Both the position numbers and the translations under genes were made by a program. From Patiria pectinifera (lineage: Eukaryota > Echinodermata > Asteroidea > Valvatida > Asterinidae): a stretch of 64,000 bases of DNA. The stretch's first letter is position 1; each line of letters opens with the position of its first letter. Positions 12,967 through 24,814 of this stretch are shown in pieces. The notes under the pieces were generated by a model, which saw nothing but the letters and a program-made list of their open reading frames with translations, was not told the origin of the DNA and searched no databases. The stretch is taken from contig CM057136.1 of NCBI GenBank assembly GCA_029964075.1, positions 16,170,381 through 16,234,380 on the forward strand, written 5' to 3'.

Positions 12967-13143
12967 GTAAGTTTTGCGTTTACCAGGGATTTCGGAAAAC
13001 TCCGTTATTTGTCTCTAATTGCATTCACCTCAGAAATGTTGTTGGAATATTGCTTTAATATCGGGGTGCTTAGAAACGGGAACGTCAAAATTAGTTTCGG
13101 ATCTTTTAGGGAGTACTTTCGACGTATCCAAACGTGGATTATA

Positions 13144-13496
13144 CAGGGGCGTATCCAGGAATTTTTGCAGGGTGGGGGGTTTGATCAGCAAAAAAGTCTG
13201 AAATGTAGACATTTTTTTCTCCGGACACAATAGGTTGGGGGAAGGGGGGCTCGTACCATACTTTCAATGGGGGCGCTGTTCAAATCCGGCGATTATTAAC
13301 ACTATGCTCAATAGTGCAAATACCCCCTAATCAAGTTGGCTCTGTCCGTATTTGGTGCACAGGCCGTCATTATTATCAGTTTCATTTTGGGGGGATGTCA
13401 AAGCAGGAGGGTTGCATTATTTTAATGAATTTCTATGAAAATAAACAAAAATTGACAGAGCAGGGGGGGTCCCCCCCCCCCGATCTGCACCTGGGA
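13144..13496. mobile_element. MITE-like insertion, absent from copy 2
   Basis: Begins CAGGGGCGTATCCAGGA and ends with a partly inverted counterpart, TGCACCTGGGA, between TATA sequences. The corresponding position in the second duplication unit (about 24560) reads straight across (GGATATAAATTGTC), giving an empty site. The interior has G and C homopolymer runs. Confidence 0.6.
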
Positions 13497-13510
13497 TATA
13501 TATTGACTTA

Positions 13511-14033
13511 AAGGGAAGATACAACATTTGCAAACATCAAAGAACGGAATGATCAAATTATCACGTAATACCTTACTGAATTGTTAGGGAATGACAGTCT
13601 AAAGCATCCTTTAAAACCGTGGCTCCTGGTGTGCTGTCATTTTCAAGAAAAAACTGTATTTTCCAACGCTGGTCGGCCGACCAGCGTTGGAGAAAACTGG
13701 CTTTTTTCAAAACTGTTCCTACTTTTTCATATTTAGTTATTCTGACTTTTCTTTGCAATTGCTTACACACCTGTGAAGGGGTTCAAGCTTGCTAGACTTA
13801 TTCTCTGACCTTACAATTCCCCAAAGTGTATTAATTGCTCCGTTTCATCTTAAGTGGGGTCAGGGAACCAGACTACAAGAATATGATAAGTTTTCTTGGC
13901 TTTTCCAGCATCTACAAGCCCAAAACGTGAATTAAGTCAGTTTAACAATATTTTCTATAACATACTAATCCTCCAAATCCATTTATTTCTGAAAATTGCA
14001 GCAAAAGCAAATGTTGTACATTCCCTTTTTTTT
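13511..14033. mobile_element. TA-flanked inverted-repeat element with internal palindrome
   Basis: Starts AAGGGAAGATACAACATTTGC and ends GCAAATGTTGTACATTCCC plus a T run, flanked by TA on both sides, as for Tc1/mariner-like non-autonomous elements. Copy 2 has the empty site (TTGTCTAACCCC). A diverged relative of the right part lies at about 61550-61743. No transposase frame is visible. Confidence 0.65.
13662..13691. repeat. Perfect 30-bp palindrome
   Basis: Two 15-bp arms, TCCAACGCTGGTCGG and its exact reverse complement, meet with no spacer inside the element at 13511-14033. Confidence 0.95.
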
Positions 14034-17000
14034 TACCACACCAACAAGATCCTGAAATTGGCGAAATGATACGAAAATGCATGACTAAAGTTGCGATTAA
14101 CTTTCTTGGGTTGATTTTCAATTTGGACGAAGTTTCGTCTTTAGATGATTATTTGATGACGGGGACAGCAGGAATTTCGGTTGAGGAAAAAAAGTATTCA
14201 GTTCTGAATAACGATAATTATAAAAACTAAAGTAATGCATAATTGTGTATTAATGTATTAAGTGATTAATTAAGAATTGTCCCAAATAAAGGTGCATGGT
14301 GCATTATAATTAGGTTTGGTAACATTGCTCATTTATGCATTACTGAATTGCTTGGCTGGCTGTTGTTTTGAGCCGACAAAAATCGGCAATTGACCAACAA
14401 GTTGACATGATGCTTATTTCGGCTGAGTAACCTCGCTGTATTCTGGCTACGATCTTTAAGCAAACCATTACTCATGAAAATTGGTCCTTATATTAAATCT
14501 GTTTGAGAGAATAATCTCAATGTTGAACCTGAATTGAAAACTTTGGGGGTATAATTAACGATGTTCTTCTATAAAATAATATATACGACATATTTCACTG
14601 TAATTGTGGACCTATGATATGTGGGTTGCTCTAATTATTTCAATATGCCCGTTAAAATCAATCCCCTGAATACGCAGAGCCGTGCGTGTTTGTCATGCCG
14701 CTACCGTGGCGGATTGTTGGACCGTTTGCCAATTTGTTTTCACCGTCGGTTCGTTCTCTGGTATTCAGACCACTTGAGGGACAATTCCATCACAAAGTTA
14801 ATTATTTACAGTATACCTGCACGTTCTAGCCACATCAAAATGAGTTTGTTTACCTAACCTTCCACATGAGAAATAACTCTTCACATGCCATTCCGAATGA
14901 ACAGTTTGCTAAATTATTTCACGTTTACTTGCTCTCCATGCCTTAAAATCACCGCAAAACAGTCGTCTGGGATGAATGTTAAAAATGTTTTGTTTCAAAA
15001 CGTGAAGAGAAAACGCATTGCATTGCTCGCCTCTGAAGTGTGTTAAGAATGCCTTGAAAACAAGGTGTCATAAAAAAATTACTTCGGTACTTTTTTTAAT
15101 TTGCGTTGCTGCATGTTCTTCCGCAGCCAAATATATTTGCTCTTTTTTTCTCATGCAGATTGAGGTACCATTGTTGCAGTTATTCTGTGCCATTCAAGTC
15201 GGGGGTCCATCAGCTGTTCAGAATGAAACTTATTGCGATCTCCCTCGTCACATTTATGGGACTTGTAACTCGTCTTCAACTCTCGAACGCACGTATGTCA
15301 ACAATATTCCATTATTTCTTCATTGCAGCAGAAAAAGAAAACAATTGAGGCAGCCACAGCAATGGAAGTTGTATCGGCAACAGCACTATATTTACTGCAT
15401 AAGACAATAAAGCAGCAGCAGCATGTAAAATAGCACTAGCAACGCCTGCAGAATCGATAGTAGCTAGTAGCTTCAGCAGCAACATCAACAACAATCCAGC
15501 AGCACACGCAGCAGCTATGAGCAGAAGCATTAATTGAACAACACTGAACAACTGCAGTACAGTGCAGTGCAGCAGGAACGGCAGGAACAGCTGTGCACGC
15601 GAAGCGCAACAATCAAAACGTCGGAGGCAATAGTAATACATGTAGCTTGAGTAGACACCACAAAAGCGTGTCCCATTTTCAAGTTTTGATGGTCCTCTTG
15701 TACCTTAATCTCGCTGAATGACTCGCCGAACAAATTGTGACTTTGCTAAACTGGTTACCAATGTTGCTGATCATGACTGTCACTTTTGGCTGGATATTGT
15801 ATCAGATAAACATTGTGTGCTTATAGTCTTATCTTTCCTCTTTTACAGAATGTACCTTTTCGTGTGCAGAAGGAAACAACCCGTGTACCAGTAAAAACGT
15901 GTTACTATATGAAGATGCTAGTAAGTTCAACATGAAATTTATTCGACGACCCAAAGGTACCGCACTGCATGCCCCATGACGGATTACGTGAGCAATAGTT
16001 ATCAGAATAATTCTTTCGCCATTGAAAGAGGCCTTCGTGATAGGGGCTTTGGTGAAAGGGGCCTTCTCAATTTTTGAGAGAACAAGATATAATACCATCA
16101 AAATATGCCTCCACCTGTCAGAAATGGGAAAGAGAAGATAAGAGATTCCTGTACTGCAAATGTTTTACAGGTTTGACGACTTCATGCAGCAATCAAATTA
16201 ATGAAGATACTTTTACCAACATTGTTTTCCTTCAGATTTTCAATCGTTTTGTATGCTAATTTTGGGGATCAACGTTCACTGATTTTATATATCTGTCTTC
16301 GTGATTATTTTCCCTGTAAAGCTGGGCCAATGGACGTCTTCCAATTCAGCGTCAGCGATCTGACTGCGACAGTCACCGAATCATGTGTCAACCTTGGCAC
16401 TGATGGAACCTATTGTGATTCATTTGACTTCAAATCTTCTGAAAATACGATTGAGCTCCTGTCGACCGCGGCCGCCTTACCTGACATAGAGGTTCGTCAG
16501 TTTTACATCTTTTATTTTTCTCCATTATGTCACTTGAAAGAAATGACATTATCCTGGAAATATGACAAAAATGCAAACATAAGAAAGACCAGTTTGAAAA
16601 ATATTCAATTTGTCATTCGTTTGTTGGTTTGTTGTCATTCACTTGCTGGTTACAATCCTTTAAAAATTATACACAATGATGAATATTTATTTATAGATTT
16701 ATGAGTTCAAAAGCTGCAGTTACAATTCTATTGAGCCATGCCATCTCAAACATTTGTCACTTCTACGTTTTATTTTAATTGCACATCCAAGCTTATATAA
16801 CCTTATAAATCCTTAAATATAGAAATCGGAATAGGTTTCGTTTAAACTGATCTTTGTGGAAAACTTTACAGACGAAATTCACCTTGAATGCGGTTGCCAT
16901 AGCAAGGTATACCTTTGGCTGCGATACCAGTACACTTGTAAGTAACAAACATGTTAATTGTGATCTCATTAGGAAAACTTGCAGAAGGGAAAAAAGTCGC

Positions 17001-17060
17001 AGGAACTGTCATATGAAAGGTCTCGTTCATGCCCCCTTTATGTACTTTTTGTGGGGGGGG

Positions 17061-17195
17061 GGGCACAGTGGTTAGGGTTTGTGACACATGATCAGAGGGT
17101 CAGGGGTTCATATCCAACTGGTCATTGATAATGTTGTGTGGGCAAGGCACTTCACCCCCACTTCTGCCTTCTTACCACCAGGAGCATAAATGGGT
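17061..17195 (+). mobile_element. tRNA-derived SINE fragment, copy 1
   Basis: CAGTGGTTAGGGT resembles a polymerase III A box and GGGTTCATATCC a B box, followed by TGGGCAAGGCACTTCACCCC, a segment commonly seen in deuterostome tRNA-derived SINEs. It lies in the intron after exon 4 and is also in copy 2, so it predates the duplication. Confidence 0.6.
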
Positions 17196-17205
17196 ACCGG
17201 TGTCA

Positions 17206-17339
17206 TATGAAAATCGGACTCGTATGAAAATCGGACTCTTTTTCCCTTTTATTGGTTAAACCCTCTCACGTGACCGGTCCCTCTCCTAATTATCTAGGCA
17301 TGAGCATGCGCAATACCACCAATGAGTCCGTATTTCATA
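17206..17339. mobile_element. Short MITE-like insertion, copy 1 only
   Basis: Left end TATGAAAATCGGACTC (present twice in a row, 17206-17221 and 17223-17238) and right end GAGTCCGTATTTCATA are near-perfect inverted repeats. The matching intron of copy 2 runs from GGGTACCGG directly to CATTAGC without this block, so it inserted into copy 1 after duplication or was lost from copy 2. Confidence 0.6.
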
Positions 17340-18020
17340 AAACCCAAATTCATGCTACACCGGCATTAGCCCATCCAGGAGAAAAATGCTTTGTCGTTCC
17401 ATGCCTAAGAAACTGGAGATAAACACCAGCGTGATTGGGGCTATAAATATTGGCTCGTGATCGACGCAGACTTTACTTTAATGCACTTGAAATTGGTAGC
17501 AGTTTGCTTATAGATGGGGCACCCGCATTGGCCCGTCCTGCTTGTCGATCAGACAGTTCGTATTGACCAATGAGATCACAACTTTTGGTCAGGTGCATTG
17601 GGTAGCTTGGTCAAATGTAATCACAAGCATAGTGAAATATGTACACAAACCAAATATTGAGGGGGAAGAGGAACAACAGTTATGTTGCATTTTACCGGTA
17701 AGGTTTAAGATGTGCAATGAGTTCATTAGCCGTGCGCGATTCAACCGTAATGCTACATGATAAGGAGGTTAAATTTTTACTTATAAGCTTTTACTTCCCG
17801 AAATAGGATAAAAATGACATTTTTGTGTTCCTTCTTCCAACAGACTGTGACGATTTATGTCGAAAACAGTAACGACAATCAGCCAGAGTTTGAACAAACG
17901 GAATACACAGCATCTATCCCAGAGGTATTTGAAAAGACAACAATTGGTTGTCTTTCTGTTAAAAAGGGGTTTCTAAAATATCAAATGATTCAAATTGAAG
18001 CGGATAATTAATTATATTAC

Positions 18021-18092
18021 TTGGGGTTGGGGTTGGGATTAGGGTTGGGGTTGGGGTTGGGATTAGGGTTGGGGTTGGGGTTGGGATTAGGG
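18021..18092 (+). repeat. Telomere-like G-rich 24-bp repeat, three units
   Basis: Each 24-bp unit is made of four hexamers: TTGGGG twice, TTGGGA, then TTAGGG. There are three complete units, followed by a degenerate tail. It lies about 95 bp after the exon 5 donor. The coding-strand G runs could form G-quadruplexes in DNA or pre-mRNA. Copy 2 has two units. Confidence 0.95.
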
Positions 18093-19968
18093 TTGGGATT
18101 TGGATTGGCGTGATGGGTTGGGTTTGAATGGTTTTTTATTTGGATGTGATTTTGTAGGCGATGGTGATGGCTGTTTGATTGGTGGTGGCGAAGGTGGCGC
18201 GATGGTGGTTTTACTTTTAGTTGTTCTTGTGGTTGAGACTAAAGATAGGTTAAGTGACTCTAAAAATTAATAGAAATGTTACTTCTTTATTTTATATTGT
18301 GCACAGTTGTCGAAGCCTGGATACGTGGTATTTGATGACATCAAGCTAACTGATAGGGATCGCGATCAAAATGCTCTACAATTTAGCCTTCGAGACAACA
18401 ATGTATGTTAACAAGTTCTCCTAATTTGCTTTCCAAAAATCCGAAAACAGTTTTAACAGTGATTAAAATAATCCAACCATAAAGAGATGACTATTCAACA
18501 AATACAAAGGTAATTGAGAAAATTGACTTCATCTAAGGAACAGTTAGAGTTTGGTCTATTTGAAGACCTTTATCTAGAACAGTGTCGCAACTAAGGCGTA
18601 AGTGCTAAGCTGACACTTGGGAGCTTATTTTGTAGATGGAGGCACTCCATTTTCATATATAAATGTTTGAGAAAAAAATCTGTCGTTTGTCCTCCGGTCT
18701 AAGCGGGAGGCACAAGGAACGGAGGGGTCTGGGTGGGGATGGGGCAGGGCGTTTTCCGTTCTGACTACTATTTAATGACACCACTTATTTGATTCATATA
18801 GAACGCTGACATCCCGTTCGAAGTTGAGGCCAATTTTGATAGTCTACTGACTACTGATCAAGTGACGATTACCATAAAGGTCACCACGTCCGTCGATTAT
18901 GAGCGAACTCCCAGATACGACTTAACACTCGCTGTCAACGTAAGTAACAACAAAGAGGTGAAGCTAGCTATGAATAAAATGTGCAACAATCTTACTATAA
19001 TACTACACATTAATCGTCCGTTTCCTGTTGCATGTCTTCACTTGTTCAGGGGGGAGTTTCTCTAAATGTTGTCATGAAGAGTGAAAGGATCTTGAAATCG
19101 GTTCCCAAAAATTAATTTGTCTTCAAAAAAACTGTGTAGGTTACCCATTTTTTCGACAACAACGCGATGAAATATTTCCTTACATTTAATATATCAGTTA
19201 AATGCGGACGTTTTAGAAAACCACCCTGTAGGCAATTCACATTGATAGTAACCGAGACAATAGTTACCGACTTGATACCTTGACAAACAAAAAATCGTTG
19301 TTGCTCTGTATAATTATTGAAACCTCGACCCAAAAGTCATTTTACAAAATCACCTTTAGAGTCAATGGTTTTGTTTTTTCTCTCTGATTCAAGGACACAT
19401 TAGTGGGAATGTACCAGTACGATGTGGTCACGACAAGTTTAGTGATCGAGATCGAAGATTTGGATGACCAGGACCCGAGTTTTTTGAATGGCTACACGGC
19501 GATTATCAGTGAGGGGTTCACTGGTAGACTGGACGTGCATCCGCCAATTGCCGCTGAGGACCAAGACACCTTGGATGTCCCTATCAAGTTTCACATCGCA
19601 GGTACAACCGCTCTTCATCAGACGCTATGACGTGACTTAATATATCTTTACCGGGATTCAGAAGGGAATATGGAATCTTCACATTTTTATGTTTTATATT
19701 GTCCTGGCCACGTGGTAAACACACCCGGGGCCATCTATCACCAGATCCTAGTATGGACCATAGTACGTCCTTCAGAGGGGGTGTCAGTCTTGTGATCCTA
19801 CTGGAGGGGTTGGAATTGGCGGGAAAACCCTGTGTGCCTGTGCACATTTACATAGGCTTGTGTACAAATGCACTATAAACATTGGGATTAGTTCGATCAC
19901 CCCTGTGACCAAAATGGAATGTCTAATGGGGTTATGTCTGTGGTTTTAACGGCTGTTTGGGGCCTGAG

Positions 19969-20487
19969 CAACCTCGTCCCCAGTGCTTACTTTATTTCCA
20001 ACACGGTTTCCAATAGTAAACCCTGGATAGGAAACTTTCTTCCTGTATCCTGATTGGATACCGCAATTGGCGAGTAATGGATTTTTATCGTGTACTTGGT
20101 GCTATATATTCACAACGTGCAGTACGTGTTTTCGCGATCATTCGTCCACGGCGCGCCTTCTCGAAAATACTAATTTCCTTTCCAATTTGCTCATATTAAT
20201 ATGAAATATGATACTGCATGTTGTCTCGATAAGATCGTAACAGTTTGATTTCAAAAATCGTGTTTTCGTAACTCACGCCGTGCTCGCGCTGCTACGAATT
20301 GACTCTGTTTTTACCCCAGACACCGCATACAAAAACAAACGCTAATGTGTAACGCATATCCAGGCACCAGACTGTTCCTCATTTGCATACGTTTGCAAAA
20401 ATCTCGCACATGCAAATGATCCAATACCAGGGTGAGAGAGCAGGTAGTGGTGGACGCGTACTGCTCGACACCCTGGGGACGAGGTTG
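19969..20487. mobile_element. DNA transposon relic with 9-bp target duplication
   Basis: Inverted ends CAACCTCGTCCCCAG and CTGGGGACGAGGTTG are flanked directly by identical 9-bp GGGCCTGAG (19960-19968 and 20488-20496). It lies in intron 8 of copy 1 (1101 bp), whereas the copy 2 intron is only 148 bp and lacks it. A related element in reverse orientation sits at 63365-63734. The duplication size fits Mutator-like, Merlin or hAT-type transposons; no transposase is present. Confidence 0.75.
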
Positions 20488-23400
20488 GGGCCTGAGAGAT
20501 ACTCCAGACATGCCGGGGGTGAATGGGCTGGTTGTGAGGGTCGGGTGGCTCAAATTACATGTGGTGAAGTTGACATTCCATACAATCACTGCATAGTAAA
20601 CATTAAAGGGGCTCGCTCCAGCAAGTTAAATGACATAGCGATTCGTCGCAGAGATTTATTGATTACTTTTTGTTACGAATTGTTTACCGTACTTGTCTCT
20701 AGGTGCGTATCCCTGTTCGCAAGATAGTTTTAGTATTGGTGAAGACAGTGGAGTAGTCAGAGTCATCAGAAATGATCTAGCTGCTGGGAAATGTGAAATT
20801 AAGCTTCGGGTAAGTCTGCCAACGCGACCCATTGGCCCCGCCCACGGCACATTGGCCAAACACGTCCCTTAGTTGCACTTCTTCCGGTTTCAATGGTTCC
20901 AGTGCTTAATTCTTACCTTGGTTTAAACTGAAGTGACGTCACACTTACGAACCGGATTGAATGAAACAATACAAGCAAACTTGATTTTTTTTGTCATTCA
21001 TTTCCCGTAGAGTGACTTATGATGAACTTGAATACAAATTTGAGATACAAAAGTAAGGCATTTATTATAACATTCGCGAGTGATCAGCAATGGGGTTCAG
21101 TTCGCATCGGGCACTCATCATGGAGCCTCATATTTTGAAGGGGACATTCATTAGGTTTTTTCTCATTAAAAACTCTTTCCCTTCCATAAGTTCACCAAGA
21201 TTACCATCATCTATACCATCGCCATTAATCTCTGGTCACCATCATAAACCATAACAATCACCCTTCTCATTCCCTCCCATGTGCTGCATGCTCTGAGAGT
21301 ATCTTCATCCATGCTTTCTTAATATCCTTGGTAACCAGGCAGAGCAGGCTGACAACGACCTCCGTTTTGCCACGGCAACCCTTGGACTAACGATCCACAA
21401 AGTCTGTACTTCCAAGTGACGAATTTGTTCTCCGTGGTCCTCAACAAAACCTTCCACATCCAGGTAATTTCTTGTTCCTCCGGGATGACAAAACGTAGTT
21501 TAGTTTCCCTTTGGCATTCAACTTTGATGAGCCGTTGCTATCTCATGCCTTTTTCCTTTATATATTATCATCACAAGTCGAAGAGATAGGATAGAGCTTA
21601 GTGTTATTCTTTCCCGATTACATCCCTCTTACGTCTTGAGATAATTTGTTTCTCTATTTTCTCTTTCGCCTCCTAGGTTGAAGTGAGAATAGACAATTGC
21701 TTGGATACAGAGGAGGTAGAAATAATGATAATTGTTACAAAAAAGTGCACTCTGTGATGATGGAATTCATAGCAATTCCTTTTTAGTTTTAATTAGCACC
21801 TCAAAATAAGAGTAAATAAATGAAATTTAAAACAATGATTGTCGATATTAGTGTGCTTGGCTTAGTTTCTCGAATGAGCTCTTTTTTAATGTTTAAACTT
21901 TAAGTTTAAACTTGATGACCGAAGTTTGTGAACCAAATTGACATAATGAATTCTGTAAATAACTTCAACCAAATTGTTCATTCACATCGTTTCCATAAAG
22001 TAAAAGAAATAGATGGAGGTATTGCTTTACTTTTAGGACAAAACCAAAACAAAACTTACTTTTAACCAAATTGGACATCTCTGTTAATTATTAATCTTTA
22101 TTTTTTTTAATATGAATGTGGAAATTACTAGTTTGTATAACATGTAAGAGCTGCTATTGCTTCAGCTCAGAATGCCTCAATTTGTACCGTATTTTATACT
22201 CTGAAATAAAGTTGAATAAGTGTGATTTATGTCAAAGTGTTTAGGATGATGTGGTACATGATGAATATTACTAAAATGCTAATGAGAACAAACTAATGAG
22301 CTGGGAGTGGAGAAGGAACGTCTTTTGTCAAGAAGTATGTGTGGAATGACGATGGATATCACTCACTCGATTAAATTTGGATCGGTTTAATCATCATTGA
22401 AAGACTCAAAAAAACTAAAACAAGTGTCATCTGTCCAGCTGACAAAACTGGACTAGAAATAATTCTTAAATACAGTCGGACGATTAAGGAGGCTGTTGCA
22501 TACCTAACTGACTAGCCATTGGGTATTGAGGGCGCACTATAGGAAGAGCAGGGGCAGTGGCCTTACTGCCAGCAATGTAAATTTTGCGCGGTTTTTCAAG
22601 CTCTTCGGAGCACTGCACGCCCACGTTTGGCCCTTGGGCGTGGCTTGGTACCGGTACTGTAGCCAGAATGAACAGGTGAAGGATCACAAATTCGTCACAG
22701 CGAAGACGGAACTATGTGAGGAGTGAGTTTCTCTCCACCGTTACAGTTAGAATGGCTCACCAAGCATAGTTTTCTCCGTTCTATTGCACTTTTGCATGCA
22801 GGGAATAGAAAGCAGGGTGAGTGATTTACATAATGACTAGTGTTCTCCCGAATCACACGCTGATATATGATTTGGAATGGAACGAAAGCAGTTGTCGGAA
22901 AGGCCTGTGGTTCTATGTGGCTGTGGTAAACACACGTCATGAGGAGTAAAGTTACTTAAGCTCATGCAGGAGATATTGAAAACTAGTACTTTGTTTTTAT
23001 ACGTCACTCGCTTTAATGGTTTGCAGTGACGATTGTAATATGACACGGCTGTATCATGTAGCAAAAATCTTCAATGAGCTTGTGAGGTTCTGAAAAGAAC
23101 CGGGCAAACCCAACGTTTCAGACGACGGTATATTCTCTGCGCGTCGTCAGGAGACTCAGACTGATACTGATGCAGTGTTGAGTGAATACTGATGAATGTT
23201 TCTCTTGATTTCTCGTTTGACTGTTTTTAAAAAAAAATGACCTTTTACTCTTAAAGTAGCCTTTCGACTTTGAACACATCTTTTCTGGGATAGGTTATAA
23301 AATGCCCTTCAATTCACTCAACCTATAGACATAAGTATTATATGTCTATGACTCCACCATAAGGGAACACCGCGCCCTCTCTCGTTCAAGAACAAATAAT

Positions 23401-24164
23401 AATGTCGCACCTCATTTTAAAACCTGCGCACGGAGTGAAGCCATTAACGGAACTGAGCCTTGACACCGACACAACACGATGTAATTTATCTCAACAGAGT
23501 AAACAAGCACGGGTCGATTGTAAGGGTCACCGTGCATAATAGTGGTACTTACTGCATGCGTGTGTTGATGCGAGCTATGGTTACCGCTATTGTTTGTCTG
23601 CTGTGAATTTTTTTTATGGAAATATATTCCTAGAATTACGGGAATAAATTTAAAATCATTTAACCATCAGTACATGACGTTAAGTACTCTTATAAAATTA
23701 TAACAAAATACATCGGTAGGTTGAGCCGAATCTACCCAAGCAATTCCTCAATTAATTCAATTGAGCGAAGACTTTCCACACAAAAAACCGATTGATGTGT
23801 TTGTTTTAAATCAGGGTTGAATCTACCTTTCTTAATATGTTACAAAGTACATAACAGCTACAAGATCAAGTTTGGGCAATGTAATTTGAAGAGCATAAAC
23901 CTTGTTTAGTGGCAAGGATGATAATAATGAAGTTTCGAATCATAAACCCCAACACGCATCGCTTCAAGTTCCTTTTCGAGTATACCAGTGGTATGGTATG
24001 GTAGACCTTTGCCCGATGGACAAAAAGGGATAGGCCTATAATCAGATCAAAACTCTGTCAGACAAGGGTGTTGGCGGTAAGCACGTGAAGAGGTCCAAAA
24101 TCCACCCAGTATCAGCAACTTATCAGTAGATCCTGGTTCGTAAAAAGCCCTAAACGTCACAAGG

Positions 24165-24170
24165 TAAATA
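24165..24170 (+). promoter_or_regulatory. Damaged TATA box of the intact cadherin gene
   Basis: Where copy 1 reads GGTATAAATAGG, this copy reads GGTAAATAGA: two bases are missing, leaving TAAATA. The downstream context CTATTGCTGGTCGAGTGG is identical in both copies, so the alignment is secure. Whether the site still works is unknown. Confidence 0.5.
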
Positions 24171-24194
24171 GACTATTGCTGGTCGAGTGGTGAC

Positions 24195-24343
24195 AGCGAA
24201 CCCGGATCTTCTCGTGTGGGAAACTTGATGCCAGCTATCTCACGCGTCATTAGGAACTGCGCAGTTCGGTTTCGTTTCGTGCGTCCATTTTGTTTGCATT
24301 TTTTGTGCGTCAAGGAAACCCAGGAATTAACGAACTGAACAAG
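24195..24343 (+). other. Predicted non-coding first exon of the cadherin gene
   Basis: Counterpart of 12813-12966, ending in AAG before the donor GTAAGT at 24344. It would splice to the exon starting near 26675 (acceptor CATACAG), which carries the start codon at 26733. Confidence 0.45.
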
Positions 24344-24814
24344 GTAAGTTTCTGGTTTAACATGGATTTCGGATAATTCCATTATGTTCTTGGAATGTTG
24401 TGCTTTTTGATACAACTGGGAACCGACTTTTGTCAATTAAGTTGTTAACCTCAAAAGTGTTGATGGAATATCGGGGTGCTTAGAAATGGGAAAATCCAAA
24501 CTAGTTTTGGATCTTTTTGGGAGTAGTTTCGACGTGTTTTCGACGTGTCCAAACGTGGATATAAATTGTCTAACCCCGACACCAAAAAGATCCCACAATT
24601 GGCGGAATGATACTAAGGTTCATGATTAAAGTGGGGATTAGCAATTTTCTTGGACGGATTTATAATTTGGACGAAGTTTCCCTTTGAGAAGACGATTATT
24701 TGATGACAGGGACAGCAGGAATTTGGGGTGAGAGGTATTCAGTTCTCAATAACGATACTTTTAAAAGTTAATGTGATATAGAATTGTGTATTAATGACTT
24801 GTATAATTAACTAA

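Larger units (their letters stand above)
15223..21419 (+). pseudogene. Truncated cadherin gene, duplication copy 1
   Basis: Copy of the first 12 coding exons of the gene at 26733-50498. Exons: 15223-15292 (signal peptide MKLIAISLVTFMGLV...), 15849-15920, 16322-16491, 16872-16937, 17844-17924, 18307-18402, 18802-18939, 19394-19601, 20703-20809, then 21339-21463. The first nine are open, in phase and keep their splice sites, and cover the first two cadherin repeats with linkers NSNDNQPEF and DLDDQDPSF. The tenth fuses what are two exons in copy 2: a deletion near 21385 removed the end of one, the intron and the start of the other. This shifts the frame and gives TGA at 21417-21419, predicting 362 aa. 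The last exon (from 21677) is cut at about 21719. There is no membrane anchor. It is either a pseudogene or a short secreted fragment; transcripts would decide. Confidence 0.8.
10981..21719 (+). repeat. Tandem segmental duplication, unit 1
   Basis: Sequence from TGCACTCTGTGATGAT at 10981 onward is repeated in the same orientation from 21746. The unit includes the cadherin promoter region, 5' UTR exon, signal-peptide exon and N-terminal exons, and ends inside the exon homologous to 33002-33145, at about 21719. About 25 bp of filler (about 21720-21744) separates the units. Similarity is uneven: about 80% by eye in the first 3.5 kb and after 20.6 kb, but about 97-98% including introns between about 14.6 and 19.6 kb. 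Confidence 0.9.

Noticed and set aside
17929..18011. Read-through extension of cadherin exon 5 past GTATTT to a stop
   Set aside because: The next exon continues the cadherin repeat in phase from IPE, and both copies share the donor; the extension would end at a stop in the intron.
18021..18092. True telomere or chromosome end
   Set aside because: Only 72 bp, a higher-order 24-bp unit, inside an intron and duplicated with the gene; it is an internal minisatellite.
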